A stretch of 8,982 nucleotides of DNA from JBHIER01 sp046760705 [NCBI: bacterium] (GTDB taxonomy: Bacteria > JBHIER01 > G020348925), in the NCBI GenBank assembly GCA_046760705.1, contig JBHIER010000108.1:1-8982 (forward strand). Direction: 5' to 3'. Shown here piece after piece: positions 1 through 6,572 of this stretch (the stretch's first letter is position 1; every line of letters begins with the position of its first letter). Made by a program: the position numbers and the translations under genes. The notes beneath the pieces were generated by a model. It was not told the DNA's origin, did no database searches, and saw only the letters and a list, made by a program, of their open reading frames with translations.

Positions 1-16
1 CCATTGCTGACTCTGT

Positions 17-23
17 AGGAAGG
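17..23 (+). promoter_or_regulatory. Ribosome binding site of gene 1
   Basis: AGGAAGG lies 6 bases before the ATG at 30 and supports that start. The remaining upstream bases (1-16) are too few to show a promoter or an upstream gene. Confidence 0.7.
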
Positions 24-29
24 TGATGC

Positions 30-3000
30 ATGAAGCGACAGTTGTATCAATTCTGTGGTCTTCTCATAACGCTGGGGTTGGCTCTGGCCCCCCGATGGGC
101 CTCCAGCCAGGGGGATACGCTCTACGGGTGGGAGTTCGAAACCCCAGGGGATGCCGAAGGCTGGGTGCCCATCCACAGCTTGTCGAACTTTACCGTGGTC
201 GGGGGAGTCCTGAAAACCCAGATTACGGGGGGCGATCCCTATATGTTCGGGCCGGCCGGGCTCACCATCCCGGCCAGTGATTATCGATTCATCCACATCC
301 GATTGAAGACCACCGGGGAGAGGGAGGCCGAATTCTTCTGGACCACCCTGGCCAATCCCAACTTCGTGGCCGGGCTGGAGTACGGCTTCTCCCTAATCCC
401 GGATGGAACTTTTCACACCTACGAGGTGGAGGTGGGGAACGCCGAGACATGGACGGGGACGGTGACCCGGCTGCGGTTGGACCCGGGCACAGGGCAGAGC
501 GCCGGAACCGGCCAGGGGGCAGAGGTGGAGATCGACCACATCCGGGTGGTTCAATTGGGGCCCCGCGTCGAGGTGCTTTCCTTCGGGCCTGTCCAGGGAC
601 TCATCTCAGTTGGCGATACCGTCCAGATAGGGCTCTCCCTGATCAACACCGGTGATTTGCTGGTGGAGGACGGAGCGGCCACTCTGACCCTTCCCGACGG
701 TACCCTCCTGCTGGACGGCTCCCCGGTCGCCCCATTTGGGACTTTGCCTCCCGATTCAGTAGCTACAGTCGAATGGCTGATTACCCCCATCCAGGAGGGT
801 ATCTTCACCTTAGAGGCCACCGTGTCAGGCCAAGACCTGGCGGACACCACGGTCAGCTCACCCATGGCCGTGATCGGCCTCCTGCCGGATATTCCCTCAG
901 ACATCCCCACTGGGGTCCAGGTCTCTTCCTTTGAGGGGGACCATTATATCCTGGAAAACCCCAATCTGCGGCTGGTCCTGGTGAGGTCGGCCCTGGGATA
1001 CGGGCCCTTGATCTTCTTCGTCAACCGCAGCTCCAGTTGGCATTGGCTGGGCGTCACACAGCCACCGGGTCGGCTCACGTATGCTGATACCGGCAACGAG
1101 ACGGGAGAGCACATCTTCTTTCCCGATCAGATCACTATCACGGAGGGGGACACCGCGGCCCGGGTCACACTGGAGGATGTCTATACCGATGAAGACGGGG
1201 TGACCTGGAACTTTCAGGCCACTTTTGAGATCAGTGGCCCAGCCAGCCAAGAGATGGACATCGACTACCAGATCTCAGCCTCGGAGCACAGGGACGTCCT
1301 CTCTTTTCACGGTCCTTATATTCTGATGGGAGAGGGGAGTTTTGGCTCAAGTGCTGACGGAGCGCTCTTCCCCGGCCTGGAATGGTTGGTAGCAGGTGAG
1401 CAGTCCTCCAGCACTCAGGATGTGGCTCCTCCCAAGAATGAGCGCTATGTGCCCCATCCGTACAAGGTGACGGTGCCTCTCATGTCAGTGTCATACGATG
1501 GACTGACTACGGGCTTGATCTGGGAGCCTCTTCAGTTCTGGTCCGGGTCCCAGCGATATCCTTCCCCCTTGTTCGCTTCTCCCAATACGTGGGAGGGACA
1601 GGAGAACCATCTGCTGGGCCTGGTGGTTCCTCCTGTGCCTGACTGGCGGGATGAGAACGAACCCCTGGCCCAGACCCCTTATCCTCTCGGTCCGGGAGAT
1701 CAAATCAGGGTGAGAGGAACCTTTTTCGGTCTCGTGAGCAGTGACCCCCTGGCAGCCATCAAGTACTGGATTGCTGGGCACGGCCTACCGGACCTGCCGC
1801 CTACACCTCGCACCTACCAGGAGGATGTGGAGCTCAACATCGAGTCCTACATGGATGTTCTGTGGGAGCCGGAGGTACCGGGCTGGCACATGGCTCTGCC
1901 GGACCCCTGGGGTCCGTACCCCAACCCCGAGGTGGCCAACCAGATCTGGCTGGGGGGCCTCCTGACCGGGGAGGCAGCGAGTCTGCGGAACCAGATGGAG
2001 GTGGTGGGCCAGGCCCTGTCGGGCGGATGGGCCCAACTGGGCTGGAACTGGTCCTTTCGCTACGGTCACTTGGACGAGGCCTGGTCCGGTCTTCTGGCCA
2101 ATGGTCTGAGTGCCATCGCCAGCCAGAACCCTGATGGTGGATGGGACTATACGGACGATCCGGCTCTGCAGAACATGCCCGGCACCACCCTGGGCACCTG
2201 TGCTGCAAAGGCGTATGCGCTGTTGAGGACGGCCCACCTGAGCGGCGATTCACTGTACTTACAGAAAGGACTTCTTGCCCTGGACTTCATGGACCAGTTT
2301 GAAGTCCCCCGTGGGGCCCAGACCTGGGAGGTGCCCCTCCATGCGCCGGATATTCTGGCTGCTGCCATCGCTCTGTTGAGCTACCTGGAGGGATATGAGA
2401 TGACAGGCCAGAGCCATTATCTCGACCGGGCCAAATACTGGGCTTACGCCGGACTGCCCTTCATCTACCTCTGGGGGGCCGACGACCGGGAGGCAATGGT
2501 CTACGGCTCCATCCCCGTCTTCGGGGCGACGTGGTACACCGGGGCCTGGTTCGGCCGGGTGGTCCAGTGGAACGGACTCGATTACGCCTCCGGGCTTTTA
2601 AAATTGGCCGAGTACGATACGGAGCTGGCCTGGGACCAGATCGGCCAGGGGTTGGTCCATTTCGCCATGCAGATTCAGCGGGACGAGACGACCGCCTATC
2701 CCGAGAACAAGGGGATGTACCCCGATGCGTACGATATGCTCATCGCCGATGAGCCCTACCACTGGGACCTGGCTCCCAATCTCATCATGTCGAATGTCCT
2801 GACGCTGACGGGGCTTGATCCCAGGCTCTTCACAGAAATCGTGGTCATGGATGGGACTCCCGTCCACGTGAGCGCCGGCGTTGACCTTGCGGCCGAGGCA
2901 GCCGCCGGCCTGTTGACCATCGCCCTTCAACCCACAGTGGCCGACAGCGGTCTGGTGGCGGCCGCCAGGGTGACCCGGCCCCAGGCGGTGCTCCTGGGCA

Positions 3001-3746
3001 CCGACACCCTGGAACAGGTGGGAGATGTGGACGAGGGGAGCCAGGGGTGGATGTACACTCTTGACGGGAATGTGATCGTCAAGGGGTTTTTCACCCCGGG
3101 CGGACCGGATATTCAATTGATAGACGTGGCGGGGCTGCCTCCGGCCAGCGGCTCCCAGTGGGAGTTTGAGGCCGAAGGATACGCCGAAGGGTGGAGCCCC
3201 AATTACTATTTGGACTCAGTGGCCGTGGCCGGCGGGCTGTTGAAGGCTCGCTCCACCGGTCCTGATCCATGGTTCACCGGGCCGTCAATCGACATCGATG
3301 CCACCCTCTATCCGATCTGTCAGATCCGGATGAAGGTCACCGGGGGCAGTTACGGCCAGCTCTTCTGGATTCGGGACGACTCCGGGAACTATAGTGAGGA
3401 AAAGAGTCAGGGGTTCTCCATCACGAATCACACCGACTTTCAGGACTACACTCTGTCCCTCCAGGATAACGACGAGTGGACGGGTCAGATCCTACAGCTT
3501 CGCCTGGACCCGACCAACACCGCCGGGGCCCAGATCGAGATCGACTCCATCCGGCTTCTACCGGCCAAGGGGGATGTCAACGGGGACGGGACGATAAATA
3601 TTCTGGATGTTGTCCTGACGGTCAACTTCATTTTAGGTCTCCAGGAACCGACACCGGCGCAGTTTGAGGCGGCCGACTTCAATTACGACGGCCAGTTGAA
3701 CGTCATCGACGTCGTCCTCATAGTCGGTTACATCCTGGGGACATGA
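30..3746 (+). CDS. Secreted multidomain putative glycoside hydrolase or polysaccharide lyase with C-terminal dockerin
   Basis: 1238 aa. Residues 1-27 form a Sec signal (basic start, hydrophobic core, likely cleavage near ASSQ). Domains in order: a carbohydrate-binding-like beta-sandwich (about 31-175); an Ig-like or CARDB-like domain (about 179-283, with 'LINTGD'); a long beta-rich stretch (about 300-580); a helical region (about 605-930) with QNPDGGW at 699-705 and TWEVPLHAPD at 765-774; a short beta region to about 1040; a second copy of the first domain (1044-1177); and a dockerin (1182-1238) with loops DVNGDGTINILD and DFNYDGQLNVID. A beta-sandwich followed by an (alpha/alpha) barrel is the architecture of six-hairpin glycosidases and several lyases, so a role in extracellular glycan breakdown is inferred. 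I cannot name a family or catalytic residues. The flanking binding-like domains would hold the enzyme on polymer. The TGA lies just before gene 2, which suggests co-transcription. Confidence 0.88.
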   Translation: MKRQLYQFCGLLITLGLALAPRWASSQGDTLYGWEFETPGDAEGWVPIHSLSNFTVVGGVLKTQITGGDPYMFGPAGLTIPASDYRFIHIRLKTTGEREAEFFWTTLANPNFVAGLEYGFSLIPDGTFHTYEVEVGNAETWTGTVTRLRLDPGTGQSAGTGQGAEVEIDHIRVVQLGPRVEVLSFGPVQGLISVGDTVQIGLSLINTGDLLVEDGAATLTLPDGTLLLDGSPVAPFGTLPPDSVATVEWLITPIQEGIFTLEATVSGQDLADTTVSSPMAVIGLLPDIPSDIPTGVQVSSFEGDHYILENPNLRLVLVRSALGYGPLIFFVNRSSSWHWLGVTQPPGRLTYADTGNETGEHIFFPDQITITEGDTAARVTLEDVYTDEDGVTWNFQATFEISGPASQEMDIDYQISASEHRDVLSFHGPYILMGEGSFGSSADGALFPGLEWLVAGEQSSSTQDVAPPKNERYVPHPYKVTVPLMSVSYDGLTTGLIWEPLQFWSGSQRYPSPLFASPNTWEGQENHLLGLVVPPVPDWRDENEPLAQTPYPLGPGDQIRVRGTFFGLVSSDPLAAIKYWIAGHGLPDLPPTPRTYQEDVELNIESYMDVLWEPEVPGWHMALPDPWGPYPNPEVANQIWLGGLLTGEAASLRNQMEVVGQALSGGWAQLGWNWSFRYGHLDEAWSGLLANGLSAIASQNPDGGWDYTDDPALQNMPGTTLGTCAAKAYALLRTAHLSGDSLYLQKGLLALDFMDQFEVPRGAQTWEVPLHAPDILAAAIALLSYLEGYEMTGQSHYLDRAKYWAYAGLPFIYLWGADDREAMVYGSIPVFGATWYTGAWFGRVVQWNGLDYASGLLKLAEYDTELAWDQIGQGLVHFAMQIQRDETTAYPENKGMYPDAYDMLIADEPYHWDLAPNLIMSNVLTLTGLDPRLFTEIVVMDGTPVHVSAGVDLAAEAAAGLLTIALQPTVADSGLVAAARVTRPQAVLLGTDTLEQVGDVDEGSQGWMYTLDGNVIVKGFFTPGGPDIQLIDVAGLPPASGSQWEFEAEGYAEGWSPNYYLDSVAVAGGLLKARSTGPDPWFTGPSIDIDATLYPICQIRMKVTGGSYGQLFWIRDDSGNYSEEKSQGFSITNHTDFQDYTLSLQDNDEWTGQILQLRLDPTNTAGAQIEIDSIRLLPAKGDVNGDGTINILDVVLTVNFILGLQEPTPAQFEAADFNYDGQLNVIDVVLIVGYILGT
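3570..3743 (+). other. Dockerin module of gene 1 (Phe subtype)
   Basis: This encodes residues 1181-1238. Both calcium loops are intact: D-x-N-x-D-G with Asp at position 12, and D-x-N-x-D-G again in the second repeat. The second loop is preceded by 'AADF', with no cysteine, and the protein ends directly after 'ILGT'. It follows the second binding-like domain with almost no linker. Confidence 0.85.
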
Positions 3747-3754
3747 GGGGAGGT
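3747..3754 (+). promoter_or_regulatory. Ribosome binding site deciding the start of gene 2
   Basis: GGGGAGGT sits 6 bases before the ATG at 3761. An in-frame ATG at 3743 overlaps the gene 1 stop as ATGA, but this strong site falls downstream of it. The ATG at 3761 also puts the basic 'MRLRW' directly before the hydrophobic signal core. Placement directly after the gene 1 stop fits translational coupling. Confidence 0.7.
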
Positions 3755-3760
3755 ACCACC

Positions 3761-5041
3761 ATGAGGCTTCGTTGGATAATTGTGGCCATCGTGATTGCCC
3801 TTCTCCGGGAAGGGCTGCCCAATTTGGCCGCGGCCTGTGATTGGAAGAATAGAAGGGCTGCCTGCTCTCAGGCTCGAGAAAAGAAGGGGGATTCCGGGGA
3901 GATATGTACTAATGGCGGTGGATGGGAGAAGTACGGCCCGGTCTTCTGGCCCGGCGATTCAACCAGTTGGGACTCTCGGGTGGACTGTTTTGTGGTGGCC
4001 AAATTGGGCGGTCAGTACGTGATGTATTTTTCGGCCCCCAAGCCCACCTGGGCCATTGGTCGGGCGGTCTCAGAGGACGGCATCAACTGGAAGAAGGACG
4101 AACAACCGGTCTTTGAGCCGGACCTTACGGGGTGGGACGATAATGTGGTGAAATGCCCCGATATAATGCTCGACGACGGTACTTACAAACTGTGGTATCA
4201 AGGCGGTGGCTCAGGTGGGGCAGGCATCGGCTACGCCATCTCACGCGATGGCATCCAGTGGACAAGGTATGGCGACGGCCCAGTGCTGGCGGCGAGTCAG
4301 CCGTGGGAGGTCGATGGCATCACGACACCCACGGTCGTCAGGCTGGATACGGTCTACATGATGTGGTATGCCTCCACCCAGGGTGAGGGGCCGCCGACCT
4401 ATTACAAAAACGCTCAGGTGGGTCTGGCCACATCGGCCGACGGCGTCCAGTGGACAAAATACGAGTCCAATCCGGTGCTCTCCTTCGGTGCTTCCGGGGA
4501 ATGGGATGACGACGGGCCTTTTAGGCCTCGGGTGGTGTACTACGATGGCATCTTTCACCTCTGGTATACGGGCTTGAAGAAGGGTGTGGGGAGGGATCTC
4601 AAGGTCGGACATGCTATCTCCAAGGACGGGGTGAAATGGTTAAAAAGTCCTCACAACCCCGATCTCGACCAAGGTCCCGAGGGGACTTTTGACAGCGACA
4701 ATATCTGGTGTACCTCGATTGTATTTGAAGATGAAACTACAAGGATCTGGTACGCAGCTTTAGGCTCCGACGGGATCGAGGACGAGCGCTTCGGCTACGG
4801 CTGGCGACCCACCCACCAGGGGGTCAAGGGCGATGTGAATCTCGACATCGACATCAACGTGGTGGACGTGGTGCTGACGGTCAATATTATTCTTGGTATC
4901 CATCAACCCGGGCAAGACGAGCTCTGGAGGGCGGACTTTAGCTCCGACGGTGAGGTGGATGTACTCGATGTGCTGGGGATAGTGGGGGAAATTCTGGGCG
5001 GCGGAACCCAAAAGACACTTAACTCGGAAGTTTTGGAATAA
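3761..5041 (+). CDS. Secreted five-bladed beta-propeller (GH43/GH32/GH130-like) with C-terminal dockerin
   Basis: 426 aa from the ATG at 3761. Residues 1-25 are an export signal (hydrophobic WIIVAIVIALL, then NLAAAC). The AAAC could be read as a weak lipobox, but the charged stretch in between makes a plain signal peptidase I site equally likely. The body (about 50-350) has four clear repeats of the form [IV]G.A.S.DG..W at 99-110, 156-167, 220-231 and 282-293. It also has five strands of the type YVMYF, YKLWY, VYMMWY, FHLWY and TRIWY. This spacing is typical of five-bladed propellers in clans holding GH43, GH32 and GH130-type enzymes. Acidic candidates include D75, D134 and the EWDDD run at 247-251, but I cannot assign catalytic residues. 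A non-enzymatic glycan-binding propeller is possible. The dockerin spans 358-412, followed by a 14-residue tail. The start lies 14 bases after the gene 1 stop. Confidence 0.87.
   Translation: MRLRWIIVAIVIALLREGLPNLAAACDWKNRRAACSQAREKKGDSGEICTNGGGWEKYGPVFWPGDSTSWDSRVDCFVVAKLGGQYVMYFSAPKPTWAIGRAVSEDGINWKKDEQPVFEPDLTGWDDNVVKCPDIMLDDGTYKLWYQGGGSGGAGIGYAISRDGIQWTRYGDGPVLAASQPWEVDGITTPTVVRLDTVYMMWYASTQGEGPPTYYKNAQVGLATSADGVQWTKYESNPVLSFGASGEWDDDGPFRPRVVYYDGIFHLWYTGLKKGVGRDLKVGHAISKDGVKWLKSPHNPDLDQGPEGTFDSDNIWCTSIVFEDETTRIWYAALGSDGIEDERFGYGWRPTHQGVKGDVNLDIDINVVDVVLTVNIILGIHQPGQDELWRADFSSDGEVDVLDVLGIVGEILGGGTQKTLNSEVLE
4829..5038 (+). other. Dockerin module of gene 2, first calcium loop degenerate
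   Basis: The first loop reads DVNLDIDINVVD, so the glycine normally at position 6 is isoleucine. The second loop DFSSDGEVDVLD is normal, although its position 3 is Ser instead of Asn. The helices VVDVVLTVNIILG and VLDVLGIVGEILG match the other three modules. The extra tail GGGTQKTLNSEVLE has no counterpart in the neighbouring genes. Confidence 0.8.
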
Positions 5042-5185
5042 AGCCGTGGAGACCACAGAGATATTTGAAATACTGGGGTACTGGAGTACTGGAATGTTGG
5101 GGGCACTCCGGAGGTCGCGCAGTCACTACTCCACCACTGCATCACTCCACTATTCCATTATTCCACAGTGGTCATTCATCAAATG
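5042..5185 (+). other. Intergenic spacer between genes 2 and 3
   Basis: The spacer before the gene 3 ribosome binding site contains an octamer repeat element, annotated separately, and no convincing promoter or terminator. It happens to stay open in the gene 3 frame from a TTG at 5065, but the translated sequence there has no signal-peptide character. Confidence 0.6.
5071..5166. repeat. Two inverted arms of degenerate 8-bp tandem repeats
   Basis: The left arm (5071-5102) is four octamers: TACTGGGG, TACTGGAG, TACTGGAA, TGTTGGGG. The right arm (5127-5166) is five octamers: TACTCCAC, CACTGCAT, CACTCCAC, TATTCCAT, TATTCCAC. The reverse complement of the right arm reads as the same kind of repeat as the left (roughly RTRSTGGA), so the arms can pair imperfectly around a 24-base GC-rich centre. 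It may be a dispersed intergenic repeat or a MITE-like element. No transposase or target duplication is visible. Confidence 0.6.
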
Positions 5186-5195
5186 AAAGGAGGTG
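5186..5195 (+). promoter_or_regulatory. Ribosome binding site deciding the GTG start of gene 3
   Basis: AAAGGAGGTG is a near-perfect Shine-Dalgarno. It lies 7 bases before the in-frame GTG at 5203 and rules in that start over the TTG at 5065. It also places a short positive segment before the hydrophobic signal core. Confidence 0.8.
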
Positions 5196-5202
5196 TCCAA
5201 AA

Positions 5203-6429
5203 GTGAAAGGAAAATGTTGCGATCATAAATGGGCCACAGCCATGGGGTGTGTGGTCGTCCTGGTTCTTGTTGGCGGCCAAGCGGGTGCTCAGGGATCCGT
5301 GTTTCAGCAGTCGACCCTCGACGCCAAGATCTGCCAGGTGGGCTCGGGGGACGATGAACCGGCCACCACCTGTCAGCCCTGCCACCCGGTGATGTACAGC
5401 GAATGGAGCACCAGCTATCATGCCCTCTCCTGGACCAACGAGGTGTATCAGTATCACGGCCCACACTCCGGCCCAGAGTGCGAGACATGTCACGCTCCGC
5501 GGCGAATCCTGATCAAAGGCCTGGGTATCGAACCAGACGCCCGTTCCGGGGACCGCTCCGAGGGGGTGACCTGCGTCTCCTGCCACGAAGACACGACGGA
5601 CGCATATCATGCCCCCTACGATGTGACAGCTCCTCATTCTACGGTTCAGGATACCGCATATCGGGAGGTGATTATCTGTATGACATGCCACGGCCAGTGG
5701 TGGTACGGCGACGTCGGCGCAGACTACCCCTCCAGCCCCGCAGCCCAGCAGGGGATCACCTGCCAGGACTGCCACATGCCCCCGGTCCAGCGCTCCCTGG
5801 CCGAGGGCATTCCTGGACTGCCGACGCGGACCGTCTACGAGCACACCTTCCTGGGAGCACATGATTTGGGGACCTTGCAAAGCGCGACGAATCTGCTCAT
5901 TGTCTTCGAACGGGGACGGGCCTGGATCGGGGTGCACAATGCCAACCTGGGACATTATCTGCCCGGGGAATCGAAACGGGCCATCAGGGTTGCGGTCACG
6001 GTTCGCGACGTTCAGGGGCAGATCGTGTTCCAGGATGAATATGAGTATCAGAAAGGGGAGATCGACACCCGAATCGCACCCGACGACACCAGTTGGTACG
6101 GCCTTCCAGAAAGTTACTCAGATGGGAATTTGCATGTGTTGGTGACCTACTGGAGCCTGCCGGCCAGCTTTCTCTCCGGCTACCAGGAGACAGTCATCTG
6201 GGACCAAACGGTTTCCCTGGGGCCCCAGGTGAAGGGGGACCTCAACGGGGATGGCATGATCAATGTGCTTGATGTCATAAGAGCTGTGAACATCATCCTG
6301 GAGCTGCCCCCGGAGCCCACCGAACAGGAGTTGTGGGCCGCCGACTGCAACGGAGATGGGGTTGTGAACATTCTGGACGTAGTGGGCATCGTCAACGTCA
6401 TTTTGGGCACCGGGACGTGCTCGCCATGA
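5203..6429 (+). CDS. Secreted pentahaem c-type cytochrome with C-terminal dockerin
   Basis: 408 aa from a GTG start. The signal peptide is about 1-28 (core CVVVLVLVGG, cleavage near AGA-Q), so the protein is exported for haem attachment outside the cytoplasm. Five CXXCH sites are present: CQPCH 57, CETCH 93, CVSCH 124, CMTCH 159 and CQDCH 187. Possible distal histidines lie in STSYHALS, YQYHGPH, DAYHAPY and YEHTFLGAH. The haem part resembles the cytochrome c554-type multihaem family. Residues about 210-340 form a beta-rich domain beginning 'VHNANLGHYLPG'. From memory, similar N.G.GH..P segments follow the haem domain in related cytochromes. The dockerin is 346-408. The protein probably moves electrons in the periplasm or outside the cell. 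Partners are unknown, because no quinol oxidase or reductase is adjacent. It lies between two glycan-type proteins with the same tail, which suggests co-localisation with them. Confidence 0.9.
   Translation: MKGKCCDHKWATAMGCVVVLVLVGGQAGAQGSVFQQSTLDAKICQVGSGDDEPATTCQPCHPVMYSEWSTSYHALSWTNEVYQYHGPHSGPECETCHAPRRILIKGLGIEPDARSGDRSEGVTCVSCHEDTTDAYHAPYDVTAPHSTVQDTAYREVIICMTCHGQWWYGDVGADYPSSPAAQQGITCQDCHMPPVQRSLAEGIPGLPTRTVYEHTFLGAHDLGTLQSATNLLIVFERGRAWIGVHNANLGHYLPGESKRAIRVAVTVRDVQGQIVFQDEYEYQKGEIDTRIAPDDTSWYGLPESYSDGNLHVLVTYWSLPASFLSGYQETVIWDQTVSLGPQVKGDLNGDGMINVLDVIRAVNIILELPPEPTEQELWAADCNGDGVVNILDVVGIVNVILGTGTCSP
6235..6426 (+). other. Dockerin module of gene 3 (Cys subtype)
   Basis: Loops DLNGDGMINVLD and DCNGDGVVNILD are both canonical. 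A cysteine at position 2 of the second loop and another in the final 'GTCSP' recur at the same places in the gene 4 module and could form a disulphide. The linker between repeats (PPEPTEQELWAA) is also close to that of gene 4. Confidence 0.88.
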
Positions 6430-6433
6430 AGGA

Positions 6434-6468
6434 GTTAGAGGCAAGAAGCAAGAAGCAAGAGGTAAGAA
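6434..6468. repeat. 7-bp tandem repeat, five units
   Basis: The units are GTTAGAG, GCAAGAA, GCAAGAA, GCAAGAG and GTAAGAA, beginning four bases after the gene 3 stop. The purine-rich repeat is non-coding. A change in copy number would alter only the spacer length. Confidence 0.7.
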
Positions 6469-6558
6469 ACGGATACTCCTGCTGGTGACCGTACCCCCAG
6501 TCAGGCTCGGAATGACTTGAGAGTATACGCCCTTAGCAATGAGTATCTCCTGGATAAT

Positions 6559-6565
6559 GAGAGGG
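6559..6565 (+). promoter_or_regulatory. Ribosome binding site of gene 4
   Basis: GAGAGGG lies 7 bases before the ATG at 6573. A TTG immediately upstream (6570) is in frame, but ATG is the preferred codon with good spacing. Confidence 0.6.
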
Positions 6566-6572
6566 TAAATTG

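Larger units (their letters stand above)
6430..6572 (+). other. Intergenic spacer between genes 3 and 4
   Basis: It holds a 7-bp tandem array (annotated separately), then about 100 bases without a coding signal. GATACTC (6472-6478) and GAGTATC (6541-6547) are inverted copies but too far apart to make a convincing hairpin. No clear promoter or terminator was found. Confidence 0.5.

Noticed and set aside
2598-3116. Minus-strand open frame of 172 codons inside gene 1
   Set aside because: It is antisense to a continuous, domain-bearing reading frame, and its product has no recognisable features.
3743-3760. ATG overlapping the gene 1 stop (ATGA) as the start of gene 2
   Set aside because: The strong GGGGAGGT site lies after it and is ideally spaced for the ATG at 3761. 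The overlap start cannot be fully excluded.
5071-5166. CRISPR array
   Set aside because: The repeat unit is 8 bp, directly abutting and inverted between arms, with no spacers.
5065-5202. In-frame TTG extension of the cytochrome gene
   Set aside because: It translates the octamer repeat, has no ribosome site or signal-peptide character, and places a strong Shine-Dalgarno inside the coding region. The GTG at 5203 is better.
5179-5955. Long open frame on the minus strand inside the cytochrome gene
   Set aside because: It runs antisense to five CXXCH motifs and shows no recognisable domain or good ribosome site.
6472-6547. GATACTC/GAGTATC inverted pair as an operator or hairpin
   Set aside because: Seven bases separated by about 60 bases is expected by chance, and no supporting structure was found.
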